Below are positions 17,026 through 27,710 of a stretch of DNA of 64,000 bases, one piece after another. The notes under the pieces are model-generated. The model was not told the origin of the DNA. It made no database searches and saw only the letters and a program-made list of their open reading frames with translations. The translations under genes were made by a program, and so were the position numbers. Location of the stretch: contig JAUQQQ010000005.1 of the NCBI GenBank assembly GCA_030549815.1, positions 1 to 64,000 of the forward strand. The letters run 5' to 3'. The DNA comes from a bacterium. Lineage in GTDB: Bacteria; DRYD01. Position 1 is the stretch's first letter. Each line of letters begins with the position of its first letter.

Positions 17026-18571
17026 GATAATCTCATTTTTGGTTTCTTTCTCCCTACTTTTTTTGATCTCAATCCTTATTTTATTTTTCTTTTCAAACAC
17101 ATCAATTAAATACTATATTGATACAAAAAAAAGCGAATTAAAATCATACGGACAGTTAATTAAAAACGTCTTAGAAAACACAGATTTATTCACCTTACAA
17201 AACAAGGACAATACATTCAACATTTTTCCCCAAATTCCCGAATATGCTTATTTCATAATATTTGACAAAGATTACAACGTAGTTTTCTATTTTCCTTATT
17301 ATTTTGAGGTTGACAAAGAGTTTTTAAAAAAATATTCACAGGATAAAGAAAAAATAGTAGAAGACAAAAAAAATTACCTGATAACATATTTTTCTCCAAT
17401 TTTTATAAAAAATGAGCCATATATGTTAGCAATAGAAATGGATCTAAGTTTGATAAAGGAGTTTCAAAAAAGCTTATTAAAAACAATTGTATATCTATTA
17501 CCTATTAACGTTTTATTGTCTTTCATATTTTCACTACTATTTTCCAACATAGTAATTAAAAGGTTGGGATTAATAAGGGATTTCGCTGTCAAAGTCGCAC
17601 TTGGAAATATATACTACAACGCAGAATATAATTACAAGGACGAATTAGAAGACGTTTTTAGGAGTATAAAAATAATGAAAAATAACTTAATAAAATTAAT
17701 AAAAGATGTAGAGAATTCCCAGAAAACTTTGAAAAATATCTTAACATCATTACCATTTACTATATTTTTGATCGATAAAAATACAAAAAACTTTACTGTT
17801 TTAAATAATTTCTACAATCTGAATGTGGATGTTTTTTTTAACAGGATTGAAAAAGAAGATATAATTGAAGAAAATAGCAAGAAATTCAAGGTAATGAAAA
17901 TAGATATAAAAGAAGGTTTACTGGTAATAATTATTGATTTTACAGAAATCTATGAAATCGAGAAGATTAAGCTGAAATTTTTAAGTGAGATATCACACGA
18001 TTTAAGAACACCAATTGCTACAACAAAAGCAATAATTTCCAACATTAAAGATGAAAGGGTAGATAAAGCATTAGAATATCTCGACAAAATGGCTGAAATG
18101 GTTAATAAATATCTTTATTACTCCAAGATAAAATTAAGGAAAATAGAAATAAATTTGGAAAAAGTTAGTTTAATGGATTTAGTTGAAATAGTAAGTGATA
18201 CGGCATCTTTTTTTTCACTTGATTTCTCTAAGCCTGACAATATTCCCGACAGAAAAGTAAAAATGGATATATCTCTTTTCCAGCAAATGCTATTTAACCT
18301 ACTTGATAACTCAACAAAAAAATCAAAACAAGTTAATATAAGAATTAATTTTACAGAAAATGTGGTCGAGGTTTTAATAGAAAATGAAGCAAAATACGAA
18401 GATTATGAAAACGTAACAAATATATTCAAAGGATTGAAGGAAAGCAAAGGAATTGGTCTAAATATTATTAAAGAGATATCAATGATTAATAACTTTTCTA
18501 TCGATATTCTGTATGAAAACGGTTATATAATCTTCAAAACGTCAATACCTTATGCATCCGATCTTATTTAA
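17015..18571 (+). CDS. Sensor histidine kinase with degenerate ATP lid
   Basis: 518 residues. Transmembrane helix 1 (about 5-27), extracytoplasmic sensor region (30-145), transmembrane helix 2 (about 155-180), a cytoplasmic PAS-like stretch (230-310), H-box SEISHDLRTP (His about 327), N-box FNLLDNS, G2-like KGIGLNII. The G1 box expected between them (DxGxG) is replaced by ENEAKYED. Phosphotransfer is plausible but ATP binding may be altered. It starts inside the end of leuB and its last 20 bases overlap lgt. No response regulator is adjacent, so it is an orphan. Confidence 0.88.
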   Translation: MSIRIISFLVSFSLLFLISILILFFFSNTSIKYYIDTKKSELKSYGQLIKNVLENTDLFTLQNKDNTFNIFPQIPEYAYFIIFDKDYNVVFYFPYYFEVDKEFLKKYSQDKEKIVEDKKNYLITYFSPIFIKNEPYMLAIEMDLSLIKEFQKSLLKTIVYLLPINVLLSFIFSLLFSNIVIKRLGLIRDFAVKVALGNIYYNAEYNYKDELEDVFRSIKIMKNNLIKLIKDVENSQKTLKNILTSLPFTIFLIDKNTKNFTVLNNFYNLNVDVFFNRIEKEDIIEENSKKFKVMKIDIKEGLLVIIIDFTEIYEIEKIKLKFLSEISHDLRTPIATTKAIISNIKDERVDKALEYLDKMAEMVNKYLYYSKIKLRKIEINLEKVSLMDLVEIVSDTASFFSLDFSKPDNIPDRKVKMDISLFQQMLFNLLDNSTKKSKQVNIRINFTENVVEVLIENEAKYEDYENVTNIFKGLKESKGIGLNIIKEISMINNFSIDILYENGYIIFKTSIPYASDLI

Positions 18572-19289
18572 AATAGGGAATTTAACAATCTATACTTACG
18601 GAACCATACTTTACATCGATATATTAGCTTCTTTATATCTTCTTTCAATTTATTATAAAAAATTCATCGATACCTCCTTTGATAGTATATTTAACTCATT
18701 TATTATTTTGCTTTTGTCTATGTACTTAGGTGGAAAAATAGGATACTCCATCTTTAATGAAACAAGTTTAGATAGTTTTATAATAAGCACTATAAATCCG
18801 TTTGAAGGTGGTTTAACAATAATAGGGGCAATATTTGGGGGCATATTAGGAGTTGTTTTAAGTGCAAAAATTCATAAACTTGACACTTTAAGACTACTTG
18901 ATACTTTTTCATTTATTGCTCCCTTTAGTATTTTCATAGGAAGAATAGGATGTTTAATGGCAGGCTGTTGCTATGGAAAACCAAGCACATGGGGAATAGA
19001 ATTACACGGCTGCATAAGATATCCTACTCAATTATTTGAAAGCATACTTTCTTTGTTTATTTTCATTTATTTCTTATATTCATTAAAGGGGACAAATCAA
19101 ACAAGAGGTATTTATTTATTTAAATTTCTCATTCTTTATGGTATTGTAAGATTTTTTGTTGAATATTTCAGAGAATCACAAATAATATTCTTATCTTTGT
19201 CTTTAGCACAAATATTTTCCCTATTTATGATAACTACGGGGTTAATTGGAATAATTTTACTAAAAAGGAAAGGAGAAAGAAAAGTATGA
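18552..19289 (+). CDS. lgt: Prolipoprotein diacylglyceryl transferase
   Basis: Inner-membrane enzyme that attaches diacylglycerol to the lipobox cysteine of lipoproteins, such as the TlpA-like protein at 4241. 245 residues with about seven membrane segments. The Lgt signature GRIGCLMAGCCYGKPS is followed by HGCIRYPTQLFES and a C-terminal YGIVRFFVEYFRE, all typical. It begins within the histidine kinase gene and overlaps yjbQ by 4 bases. Confidence 0.95.
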   Translation: MHPILFKIGNLTIYTYGTILYIDILASLYLLSIYYKKFIDTSFDSIFNSFIILLLSMYLGGKIGYSIFNETSLDSFIISTINPFEGGLTIIGAIFGGILGVVLSAKIHKLDTLRLLDTFSFIAPFSIFIGRIGCLMAGCCYGKPSTWGIELHGCIRYPTQLFESILSLFIFIYFLYSLKGTNQTRGIYLFKFLILYGIVRFFVEYFRESQIIFLSLSLAQIFSLFMITTGLIGIILLKRKGERKV

Positions 19290-19693
19290 TAGAAATTAAC
19301 TTAACAACAAAAAATAGGGAAGAATTTATCGATATTACTGAAAAATTAATCAATGTGATAAACCAAGAAATAGAAAAAGAAAACATAAAAGATGGTATAG
19401 TAGTTATATATGTTCCACACACAACTGCTGGTTGCGTAATTAATGAAAACGCAGATCCTTCAGTAAAAAAAGACATTTTAGAATTTCTAAATACCCATAT
19501 ACCAAGAGATAAGAAATATCATCATACAGAAGGGAATGCAGATGCACACATAAAAGCATCGATAATTGGTAATTCTTTGAATTTAATAATATCCGGAGGA
19601 AAAGTAATTTTAGGTTCTTGGCAAGGAATATTTTTCTGCGAGTTTGATGGCCCAAGAACACGAAAAATTTTTGTCCAAGTTATAAAGAAGTAA
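19286..19693 (+). CDS. yjbQ: YjbQ family protein (UPF0047)
   Basis: 135 residues, normal length for the family. Conserved HTTAGCVINENAD, the His-rich HHTEGNADAHIKAS, GSWQGIFFCEFDGPR and a basic end. Relatives have weak thiamine phosphate synthase activity in vitro; the physiological role is not settled. Coupled to lgt by an ATGA overlap and followed 13 bases later by suhB. Confidence 0.93.
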   Translation: MIEINLTTKNREEFIDITEKLINVINQEIEKENIKDGIVVIYVPHTTAGCVINENADPSVKKDILEFLNTHIPRDKKYHHTEGNADAHIKASIIGNSLNLIISGGKVILGSWQGIFFCEFDGPRTRKIFVQVIKK

Positions 19694-19706
19694 AGGAGAA
19701 AACAAA

Positions 19707-20501
19707 ATGAAAGTAGGAATATACACAACAGTAGCTGTAGAAGCAGCTTTTAAAGCAGGAGAAATACTAAAAAAATACTACAGAAAAAGCTTCGAATACC
19801 ACTATAAAGGATATAGAAATCCTGTAACACAAGCAGATATTGAATCCCAAGAAGAAATAAAAAGAATAATAAAATCAAATTTCAAGAATCATAGAATATT
19901 GGCAGAAGAGGATTGGAATGAAGGAAAAGTAGATTTCGATGGTTTTTGGTGGATTATAGATCCATTAGATGGCACCGTTAATTTCAGAAAAGGGTTTCCA
20001 TTTTTTTGTGTCTCTATAGCACTTGCCAAAGATCAAGAAATCCTATTGGGAGTTATTTACTTACCTATCTTAGATGAACTATTTTTGGCTGAAAAAGGAC
20101 AAGGCAGCTATTTTAACGATAGAAAAATAAGTGTATCAAATGTTGATACTTTAGAAAAGAGTGTATTAGCAACAGGTTTTAGTTATGCATTGGTAAATAA
20201 TCCAGATCCACATATAGAACTATTTAAGAATTTATCAGTAAAGACAGAAGCGATAAGGAGAGCAGGTAGTGCAGCCATAGATTTAGCATACACAGCAATG
20301 GGCGTATTCGATGGTTTCTGGGAATTCGACCTAAAACCCTGGGATACAGCAGCAGGAGTTATATTAGTTAAGGAAGCAAACGGAAAAGTAAGCGATTATT
20401 ACGGAAATGAATTTTCATTATGGAGTAAAACCATAGTTGCTTCTAACGGAAAAATACATGATCAAATAATTAATCATACAAAAGAAGTAAAAATTGAGTA
20501 A
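19707..20501 (+). CDS. suhB: Inositol monophosphatase family protein
   Basis: 264-residue Mg-dependent, Li-sensitive type sugar phosphatase. Metal motif 1: AEEDW; motif 2: WIIDPLDGTVNF; motif 3: EFDLKPWDTAAGVILVKEANG. Members hydrolyse inositol phosphates, fructose 1,6-bisphosphate or NADP; the sequence does not decide which. AAAGGAG precedes ATG 19707. The next gene starts 8 bases before its stop. The symbol is given for the family only. Confidence 0.9.
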   Translation: MKVGIYTTVAVEAAFKAGEILKKYYRKSFEYHYKGYRNPVTQADIESQEEIKRIIKSNFKNHRILAEEDWNEGKVDFDGFWWIIDPLDGTVNFRKGFPFFCVSIALAKDQEILLGVIYLPILDELFLAEKGQGSYFNDRKISVSNVDTLEKSVLATGFSYALVNNPDPHIELFKNLSVKTEAIRRAGSAAIDLAYTAMGVFDGFWEFDLKPWDTAAGVILVKEANGKVSDYYGNEFSLWSKTIVASNGKIHDQIINHTKEVKIE

Positions 20502-21411
20502 TAAAAATATAATTTTCACACTACTTTTTGTTTTCGCATTACTTTGCTTATGTTTTCCTCATAACAATAAATACAAAGAAATTGACGAGTTTTTATACGG
20601 TATAGAAAAAATTTATTATGAAGATTTATTCATCAAAAGGGATATATACACTGTAGAAAATTTAAAAAATTACTTTTTAGAAAGATGTGGCAAGAGTAAA
20701 GAAGAAGCATTCAAAGAAACTCTGTATACATTTGTTAAAGATCCGTTCTTAGAAATAAGAGAAAAACAAGTTTTTGAAAGCAACTACTACAAAGAAAGAG
20801 ATGTAGAAAATGACATTAAGATAAAAAAGGTTGATGAAAATATTTATTTAATTACTTTTTATCAAATCAGCCCAAATATGGCAAAAAAATACAAAGAATA
20901 TTTAACTCAGAATATTGATAAAAATAGCGTAATAATAATAGATTTAACGAACAATTTAGGTGGGAGTCTATGGTCCGCCGCATTTTTTATAAGTTTATTC
21001 TTTGAACCAAATACTTATTTATTTTCTGTTAATTTCCTAAAGAAGAACGGGATAAAAACACAGAATTTTTACAATAGTGCAGATTTTGGTGGATATTTTG
21101 TCAATAATTTAGTGGCAGTTTTACAGGATGATACTACTGTAAGTGCAGCAGAAGTTATTAGCGGTGTTTTAAAAAAGAGAGCCTTAATTTTCGGTGATCT
21201 TACCTTCGGAAAACCTTATATCCAAAGTGTATTTGATGTAGGGAATTTAACGATAGTTTACACGAATGCTTTTTTAAATTTTTCATTAGAATTAGAGCCA
21301 CATAGCAAAATAAGACCTGATTTTTACTTAAACCCTAAAGAAATCGAAAAAAAAATTATAATCCAATTAGTTAGAAAATTAAATTTTTTTCTAAGTAATA
21401 AAGGTGGTTAA
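20494..21411 (+). CDS. S41-like (tail-specific protease) exported protein
   Basis: 305 residues: N-terminal signal or anchor (about 5-22, LLFVFALLCLCF), a helical region, then the TSPc core of C-terminal processing proteases: VIIIDLTNNLGGS (strand with NxGG), TTVSAAEVISG (Ser nucleophile in the S-A-x-E context) and GDLTFGKP (Lys general base). There is no PDZ domain, so it is shorter than CtpA. The start is TTG 20494, overlapping suhB; an unusual start but the signal peptide begins there. It may trim envelope proteins (inference). Confidence 0.85.
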   Translation: MSNKNIIFTLLFVFALLCLCFPHNNKYKEIDEFLYGIEKIYYEDLFIKRDIYTVENLKNYFLERCGKSKEEAFKETLYTFVKDPFLEIREKQVFESNYYKERDVENDIKIKKVDENIYLITFYQISPNMAKKYKEYLTQNIDKNSVIIIDLTNNLGGSLWSAAFFISLFFEPNTYLFSVNFLKKNGIKTQNFYNSADFGGYFVNNLVAVLQDDTTVSAAEVISGVLKKRALIFGDLTFGKPYIQSVFDVGNLTIVYTNAFLNFSLELEPHSKIRPDFYLNPKEIEKKIIIQLVRKLNFFLSNKGG

Positions 21412-21510
21412 TATAATTTAAAAAGTTTGTAAAAAAAAATTAACATTTTTTTAACAAAATAAAGAAAAACTAAAAAAGAGGAAAGAAAATTTTAAAAGGG
21501 GGAAAAACAA

Positions 21511-22530
21511 ATGTTTAATCTCAATCCAAATAATGCTCCAATCTTTCAAGGGCAACAAATAAATCCACAAGCAAATCAATCTCAACCAAATGTACAAAAT
21601 ACCTCATCCGATCCTTTTGATAAATTGCTAAATAAATCTCTAAATGACCAATCCAATAAACAAATAACAACAGATACAAATTTAGAAAACTACAGAAAAC
21701 AAATAGAACAATTAGATTTAGAACAGTTAAGAATGGAAAGAAGAAGATTAGTAGATCTAATAGTTAAATACATGAACGAAGGTAAAAGGGATTTGTTAGA
21801 TGAGGCACAAAAGAAATATAAAATAGCAGTGCAAGTTAGTGATAGTAAAGTAATGAACTTTTCTGCTGCTTCGATAGCAGAAAAAAAACAAGAACAAAAC
21901 ATTGCCCAAGTATCAAAAGATGATTTCTTGAAAAAGCTTCAAGAATCTGATATCCTTCCTCCTGACAATTCAACTCCACCAACAATACCTCAACAAACAT
22001 CGATATCTCAACAAAATAATATCATAAATACAACAGACACGCAAGTATCATCAGCCAATCCAAATGTTCAAATGCTCTCCATACCAAACATTAACAATCA
22101 AACAAATCTACAAGGAATGGTAAATCCTAATCAAGGTCAAAATTTTCAACAACAAAGTTTAATAAACACCTTAAATTCTATGAATCCCAATCAAATTAAT
22201 ACGCTCTTTTCCAATCCTCAAGGAATATTTAATTCTTTAAATACTTTAAATAATACTAATCAAGCAGGAGTAGTTGGGCAAAGTGTACCCATGAATCCAG
22301 GGATTAATAATCCTTTTAATCCTTCATTTTCTAACATTTTACTAAATGCAGTAAATCCAGTTAATCCTTTTTCCCCATTAATAACGAGTTACGGAGTTTA
22401 TGCACCAGGGCTAAGAAATAATCCAACGATGAACGCTTATTTAAACGGAGAACTTTACCCTACAGATATGGCAGATTTAGGAGTATGGTCAGTACTCAAT
22501 AAAGAATTATTCACAAAAAACGAAGAATAA
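21511..22530 (+). CDS. Asn/Gln/Pro-rich low-complexity protein, unknown function
   Basis: 339 residues with no signal peptide. N-terminal N/Q-rich stretch (1-50), a short charged coiled coil (about 55-110, RMERRRLVDLIVKYMNEG), then a long Asn/Gln/Pro-rich tail with repeated NPxN and NTLN units and a conserved-looking end (GLRNNPTMNAYLNGELYPTDMADLG). AGGGGG lies before ATG 21511. It is monocistronic: 99 non-coding bases upstream hold a TTAACA-T7-AACA element (21440-21456). It resembles 44862-46388 and 27711-28436 only in composition. Function unknown; a structural or scaffolding role is a guess. Confidence 0.75.
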   Translation: MFNLNPNNAPIFQGQQINPQANQSQPNVQNTSSDPFDKLLNKSLNDQSNKQITTDTNLENYRKQIEQLDLEQLRMERRRLVDLIVKYMNEGKRDLLDEAQKKYKIAVQVSDSKVMNFSAASIAEKKQEQNIAQVSKDDFLKKLQESDILPPDNSTPPTIPQQTSISQQNNIINTTDTQVSSANPNVQMLSIPNINNQTNLQGMVNPNQGQNFQQQSLINTLNSMNPNQINTLFSNPQGIFNSLNTLNNTNQAGVVGQSVPMNPGINNPFNPSFSNILLNAVNPVNPFSPLITSYGVYAPGLRNNPTMNAYLNGELYPTDMADLGVWSVLNKELFTKNEE

Positions 22531-22676
22531 AATTATATCCACAAAATAAAGTTTTCTTTTCTCGTAGTTTTTCCTTTATTGTCAACGGTTTGCTTTTTCT
22601 AAATTTTCGTCCAACAGCCCCTTAATTGTTTCATTCTAAAGGATTAAAAAAGTATGAAATAGAATTATAAAATTGT

Positions 22677-24122
22677 ATGAGGAGAGTATTAATTGCAAAT
22701 AGAGGAGAAATTGCAGTTAGGATAATTAACACTCTTAAGAAATTAGGTGTTTACACAATTGCCATACACTCAGAAGTAGATAAACATAGTAAACATGTAA
22801 GGTTAGCAAACGAAAGTTATAATTTAGTTGATACATATTGCTATCTTGATATTGAAAAAATAATAGAAACGGCAAAGAAAGCAAAGGCTGATGCAATTCA
22901 TCCAGGCTATGGTTTCTTATCTGAAAATTATTTATTTGCAAAAGCATGCGAAGAGAATAATATAACTTTCATTGGTCCAAATTATAAAGTAATAGAGCAA
23001 TTAGGGGACAAAGTTTTAGCAAGAAAGATAGCAGAAGAATCAAATGTTCCTATACCGCCTGGCAAAAACATAAGCAATGCAGAAAGTTTTGAAAATATAG
23101 TTAAGGAAGCTAAAGAAATAGGTTTTCCAATAATGATAAAAGCAGCCAAAGGAGGAGGAGGTAAAGGAATAAGAACAGTTTATTCCGAAAGTCAATTGTT
23201 TGAAGCAATTCAAGCTGCAAAAAGAGAAGCTCTAACAGCATTCAAAGATGATTCAATTTATATTGAAAAATTTTTCGAAAGTCCCCGACATATCGAAGTC
23301 CAAATATTTGGAGATAACCATGGAAACGTTATTCATCTTAATGTCAGAGAATGCTCTATTCAAAGAAAACATCAAAAACTAATAGAAGAGGCGCCAGCGT
23401 TAGACGAAGAATTAAGAGAACAAATTTGCCAAGCAGCAATTAGGATAGCCAAAAAAGTTGGATACTACAACGCAGGTACCGTAGAGTTTATATTCAAAGA
23501 TAATAAGTTTTACTTCTTAGAGGTCAATACAAGGCTACAAGTTGAACACCCTGTTACAGAAATGATAACAGGATTGGATTTAGTAGAATTGCAATACAAT
23601 ATAGCTTTCGGTGGTTATGTTCCAAAGCAAGTTAATTTCAATGGACATGCTATAGAATGCCGGATAACTGCAGAAGATCCGGAAAATAACTTCATTCCAG
23701 TGTCTGGGAAAATATCAGTTTTTGAATATCCACAAAATGTAAGAATAGATACATTTATAGAAGAGGGAACAGAAATACCACCTTATTACGATTCACTAAT
23801 ATGTAAAGTCATCGTCAAAGGTAACAATAGGAATGAAGCAATAGAAAACATGACATACGCACTGAAAAACTTAATTATCCTACCATTAAAAACAAACAAA
23901 AGCTTATTATTGGATATAATTAAATCAGAAGCATTCAAAAAAGGCGACGTTAGCACAGATTTTATACCAAGATATTTTAGTAACTGGAAAGAAAGTTTTG
24001 ATAATGTATTAAACGAGGAATTAATAAGTGGATTTTTAAGTAAATATAGAGAACTAATGATTAATAAAAATATTTCAAATAGTTATAAAAAAGAACATAA
24101 CTTGGAGATGTGGATGGTATGA
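22677..24122 (+). CDS. accC: Biotin carboxylase
   Basis: ATP-grasp enzyme that carboxylates biotin on a carrier protein, for acetyl-CoA carboxylase or another biotin-dependent carboxylase. Motifs: [11 protein letters not shown] (N terminus), [22 protein letters not shown] (ATP loop), [23 protein letters not shown] (catalytic) and [12 protein letters not shown]. 481 residues, about 30 longer than E. coli AccC, with a non-conserved tail. It begins with ATG 22677 with no clear ribosome site. The biotin carrier gene accB is not adjacent. Overlaps gyrA/parC by 4 bases. Confidence 0.93.
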   Translation: MRRVLIANRGEIAVRIINTLKKLGVYTIAIHSEVDKHSKHVRLANESYNLVDTYCYLDIEKIIETAKKAKADAIHPGYGFLSENYLFAKACEENNITFIGPNYKVIEQLGDKVLARKIAEESNVPIPPGKNISNAESFENIVKEAKEIGFPIMIKAAKGGGGKGIRTVYSESQLFEAIQAAKREALTAFKDDSIYIEKFFESPRHIEVQIFGDNHGNVIHLNVRECSIQRKHQKLIEEAPALDEELREQICQAAIRIAKKVGYYNAGTVEFIFKDNKFYFLEVNTRLQVEHPVTEMITGLDLVELQYNIAFGGYVPKQVNFNGHAIECRITAEDPENNFIPVSGKISVFEYPQNVRIDTFIEEGTEIPPYYDSLICKVIVKGNNRNEAIENMTYALKNLIILPLKTNKSLLLDIIKSEAFKKGDVSTDFIPRYFSNWKESFDNVLNEELISGFLSKYRELMINKNISNSYKKEHNLEMWMV

Positions 24123-26515
24123 CAAAGTTATTAGAAGCAAATTTTGTAGATGAATTAAAAAACAGTTATATAGACTATTCCTTAAGTGTTTTATTATCCC
24201 GTGCATTACCAGATGTAAGGGATGGTTTAAAACCTGTACAAAGAAGAATTTTATATGCAATGTATGAGATGAATTTATTACCGGATTCTGGTTTCAAAAA
24301 ATGTGCAAGTGTTGTTGGTGAAGTTTTGGGCAAGTATCATCCTCATGGAGATAGTTCAGTTTATGAAGCTTTAGTTAGGATGGCTCAAGATTTTACACTT
24401 AACTATCCATTAGTATGGGGACAAGGAAATTTTGGGTCGATAGATGGAGATCCCGCAGCAGCATACAGATATACAGAAGCTAAATTAACAGAAATCGGAT
24501 ACTTAATGCTAAAAGACATAGATTTAAATACAGTTGATTTTAGGAATAACTTTGATGATTCAACTGAAGAACCTGTTGTCTTACCAGCTGCTTTTCCAAA
24601 TTTGTTAGTCAATGGTTCAACAGGTATAGCAGTAGGAATGACAACCAATATTCCTCCTCATAATCTTAATGAAGTTATTGATGCATGCATCTTAGTTCTT
24701 GAGAAACCAAACGTCAGCATAAAAGAGATCTTAGAAGTTATAAAAGGTCCAGATTTTCCTACAGGAGGAATAGTATACACATCGAAAATAATCAAATCAA
24801 TCTACTCAACAGGAAAAGGAATAATAAAAGTTGAAGGAAAATATAAGATCGAAACGATTGAAAAGAAAGATTACTTGGTTATTTACGAAATACCCTATTC
24901 CGTTAATAAATCAAAGTTAGTAAGAGAAATAGCTGAAGCAATAAAAGATAAAAAGTTGCCAGATGTTTCAGATGTAATAGACCAAAGTAATAACAAGGAA
25001 ATAAGAATACTTTTAGAATTAAAAAATCCTTATAATCAGAAAAACATCGTTGATTATTTAAAAAACTTTACTTCTTTTAGGATAACATTCTACTGTGCTT
25101 TTATCGCGGTAGATGGGCATATACCAAGACAGTATTCCATTCTTGAATTAATACAGAAATATGTTGAACACAGAAGAGAAATAGTAATAAGAAGAACAAA
25201 AGAGATACTTGAAAGCAATTCCAAAAAAGCATTCCTTTTAAAAGCATTAATAAAAGCAACAAAAAATATCGATAAAGTTATAGAAATAATAAAAAACAGT
25301 CAAGATTATAAAACAGCAGCTTATAATTTAATATCAGAACTACAGATAAATTATAAACAAGCAGAATACATCCTTAATTTGCAATTACACAGATTGACAA
25401 AATTAGAGATAAATAAACTGTTAGAAGATTATAAACAAACTATGAAAAAAATAGAGGAATTGGCTCAAATCTTGGATAATGAAAAAAAATTAAAGGAAGT
25501 GATTAAAAAAGAACTAATAGAGATAAAAGAAAAGTATGGTAAAGAGAGAAAAACGGAGATAGCAAAGGATGATGATTTCAAGCAAATAAAGATTGAGAAA
25601 CCCCAAATTGTTGAAGATTTATTAGTATTAGGTTTCTCTAACGGATACCTTAGTTCTTTTAAATCGTCGACCAAGTTAGAAAAAATATTTGCCAATGTTG
25701 GACCTTATAATTTTATTACTTCCCTTATTGAAATAGCTTCAAATCAAAAAATCATCGTATTTTTATCAAACGGAAAGTATGCAATATTTGATTTATCTAA
25801 ATTTATAGATAGTTCTGTATTTTTACCAAAACTTTATAAAGCTGAAGATAATACCAAAGCAATATTTTTAACAACTACAAAAAAGATTCAAAAATATTCG
25901 AAATTTATAATTTTAACCAAAAAAGGAATAGTTAAAGCAGTTAATTCAAAAGAATTAGCCGATATAACGAGGATAAGTTTATACATTAAATTGGATGAAA
26001 CTAAATCTGATGAAATTGAAAACAATCAAAAAGACGAAGTAATTAGAATTATGCCATTTCAAGAAAATTCATTCATTTTAGGTTTGACAGAGATGGGATA
26101 CGCTTTTAAAGTAAACTCAAACGAAATACCAGAATACTCAAAAAGTTCAAAAGGTGTGAAAATTGTGGGTTTAAAAGAAAATGATAACATTTATTTAGCA
26201 GACGTTGTTAGTAATCTCTTTACTCCTAAAGTAGTTTTCCTTACAAATGATGGTATTTTGAGTATTGATAATATTGAAGTTTTATCACGAGGAAAAGCAA
26301 TAACTGAAAAAAATAGAATTTTACCTAAGAATGTTAAGTTAAAAGCATCTCATTTTACAAGCACTGCCCTATTTTCAAATGATAAGTCAAAATATAATTT
26401 AGTATTTTCTGAAGATGGAGTTGTTTTGGTAAATAATTTTGACGAAAAACAAAATTTATTAAATAATGCAAATCTTGTAAATTATTTAGGTGAAGTTTCG
26501 ATAAAAAAATTATAG
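24119..26515 (+). CDS. gyrA: Type IIA topoisomerase subunit A (GyrA/ParC) lacking a GyrA box
   Basis: DNA cleavage subunit, 798 residues. Winged-helix region [18 protein letters not shown]; quinolone region [21 protein letters not shown] (Ser79, Glu83); catalytic Tyr118 in [21 protein letters not shown]. The C-terminal part is a beta-pinwheel with repeats such as [11 protein letters not shown] and [12 protein letters not shown] do not find the GyrA box QRRGGKG in blade 1, which in known enzymes is needed for DNA wrapping and negative supercoiling. So it could be ParC, or a GyrA that works differently. The start is ATG 24119 (ATGA overlap; GGAG 11 bases upstream) rather than GTG 24110. Confidence 0.93.
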   Translation: MTKLLEANFVDELKNSYIDYSLSVLLSRALPDVRDGLKPVQRRILYAMYEMNLLPDSGFKKCASVVGEVLGKYHPHGDSSVYEALVRMAQDFTLNYPLVWGQGNFGSIDGDPAAAYRYTEAKLTEIGYLMLKDIDLNTVDFRNNFDDSTEEPVVLPAAFPNLLVNGSTGIAVGMTTNIPPHNLNEVIDACILVLEKPNVSIKEILEVIKGPDFPTGGIVYTSKIIKSIYSTGKGIIKVEGKYKIETIEKKDYLVIYEIPYSVNKSKLVREIAEAIKDKKLPDVSDVIDQSNNKEIRILLELKNPYNQKNIVDYLKNFTSFRITFYCAFIAVDGHIPRQYSILELIQKYVEHRREIVIRRTKEILESNSKKAFLLKALIKATKNIDKVIEIIKNSQDYKTAAYNLISELQINYKQAEYILNLQLHRLTKLEINKLLEDYKQTMKKIEELAQILDNEKKLKEVIKKELIEIKEKYGKERKTEIAKDDDFKQIKIEKPQIVEDLLVLGFSNGYLSSFKSSTKLEKIFANVGPYNFITSLIEIASNQKIIVFLSNGKYAIFDLSKFIDSSVFLPKLYKAEDNTKAIFLTTTKKIQKYSKFIILTKKGIVKAVNSKELADITRISLYIKLDETKSDEIENNQKDEVIRIMPFQENSFILGLTEMGYAFKVNSNEIPEYSKSSKGVKIVGLKENDNIYLADVVSNLFTPKVVFLTNDGILSIDNIEVLSRGKAITEKNRILPKNVKLKASHFTSTALFSNDKSKYNLVFSEDGVVLVNNFDEKQNLLNNANLVNYLGEVSIKKL

Positions 26516-26541
26516 CATACCCTGGTATAAGCCAATATTCC

Positions 26542-26577
26542 TACTAATATTAAGGTTCATTTGGGAAAATATTAGTA
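26542..26577. repeat. 10-bp inverted repeat downstream of gyrA/parC
   Basis: TACTAATATT (26542-26551) and AATATTAGTA (26568-26577) are perfect inverted arms around 16 bases. It lies 27 bases after the stop codon but no U-run follows, so it is a poor terminator. The rest of 26516-26835 is AT-rich and holds no gene that I can support. Confidence 0.4.
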
Positions 26578-26835
26578 AAAGTTATTTTCAGATTCAAAGT
26601 GAGTTGTTTAGATAATCTACCTAATTCTCCTATAATATTAGCTGTTAATTATCATAGTTACATGGTTTCTAACTTTCTATGAATCTATTCCTGTTGCCAA
26701 TTCCTACTAAATCATACATCCAAAGATCGATAGAATTATTAAAACAAGGAAGAAAGATAACATAAAGATTTACCTCAAAAAGAACTACACATCTTATTTG
26801 CCAAAACTGTTTTAGAAAGAAGAGTGGTGATTTAA

Positions 26836-27651
26836 ATGAAAAAACTATACGATTTTATCTACAATTTGCAAAGAAAATTTCCAGACAAGGTTAATCCGAA
26901 TGATAATTCCCGAGTTTGCTATTTTTTATTATGCAGTTAATTTTGTAGGAGGAGTAGTAGTTTCCACAAACAGTAATTCCAAGGTTGCAGCAATATTAAA
27001 AGAAAATTTTCCAGTTTTTTACAATCTACGGAAATCTACAAATTTTGGGATAGTTATCTTAAATAACAAAGAAGATAACCAAAATAAAAAAAATATGGAT
27101 TTAAAAAAGTTAGGCTTCAATTGATGGAAATATAAAGTAAAGATATAACGATTTGGCAGTTATAATTTATACTTTTAGGTATAATAAGATTTCCTAAAGA
27201 TGCGATGTTAAATAATTACAACATAATATCAAATGTTGTTGCTGTTCAACAAGTTCTTGATTTGTTAATCGATGATGTATTCGTTGGTGCTTTACCATTA
27301 TTTCATGCTTTTGGTCAAAGGTCATGTATGAACTTACCGTTATATCTTGGTTGCAGCGTGGTTTTTATTGCTAGTTTTATCCCTCAGCAAGGTTTATCCT
27401 TCTGAGGTTGAAAAAATGATATTGGGTTTTGGAGGAATTTTAGAATGTGCTGTAATTGGGAAAAAAGATAAGGATAGAGGAGAAGTACTATTGCTTTTGT
27501 TGTTCTTCAGATAGATACGAAAGAATTGTTATCATATTTAAGGAAAAATTTGGCTCCTTACAAAGTGCCTAAAGAAATAATAATAAAAGAAAGGTTTCCA
27601 AAATCAAATACAGGTAAAGTTATGAAGAGAGAATTAGTAAAAGAAAAATAG
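26836..27651 (+). pseudogene. Decayed acyl-CoA synthetase / AMP-forming ligase
   Basis: Remnants of one ANL-superfamily ligase in different frames. MKKLYDFIYNLQRKFPDKV at 26836 (with a GTGGTGA ribosome site) is the N terminus; PEFAIFYYAVNFVGGVVVST (around 26905-26970) is the segment before the nucleotide site; FPKDAMLNNYNIISN (27192-27240) is the P-loop region with the Ser/Thr/Gly run lost; LPLFHAFGQRSCMN (27295-27335) is the next motif; YPSEVEKMILGFGGILECAVIG (27398-27460) and APYKVPKEII...NTGKVMKREL (27555-27651) are the C-terminal domain with the catalytic-Lys motif. An intact member has about 500 residues; only about 270 codons remain, with frameshifts and deletions. Confidence 0.88.
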
Positions 27652-27682
27652 ATAAATAAAAAAGGGGTGCCTGAAGCACCCC
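27651..27682 (-). terminator. Rho-independent terminator of the Gly/Pro-rich protein gene
   Basis: On the minus strand GGGGTGC (27676-27682) and GCACCCC (27664-27670) form a 7-bp GC-rich stem with loop TTCAG-like, followed by TTTTTTATTTAT. It lies 28 bases after the stop at 27711. The plus strand lacks a T-run after the hairpin, so it works on the minus strand. Confidence 0.85.
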
Positions 27683-27710
27683 CCACTTTAAGTTTTAGTA
27701 AGTCCTTAGT

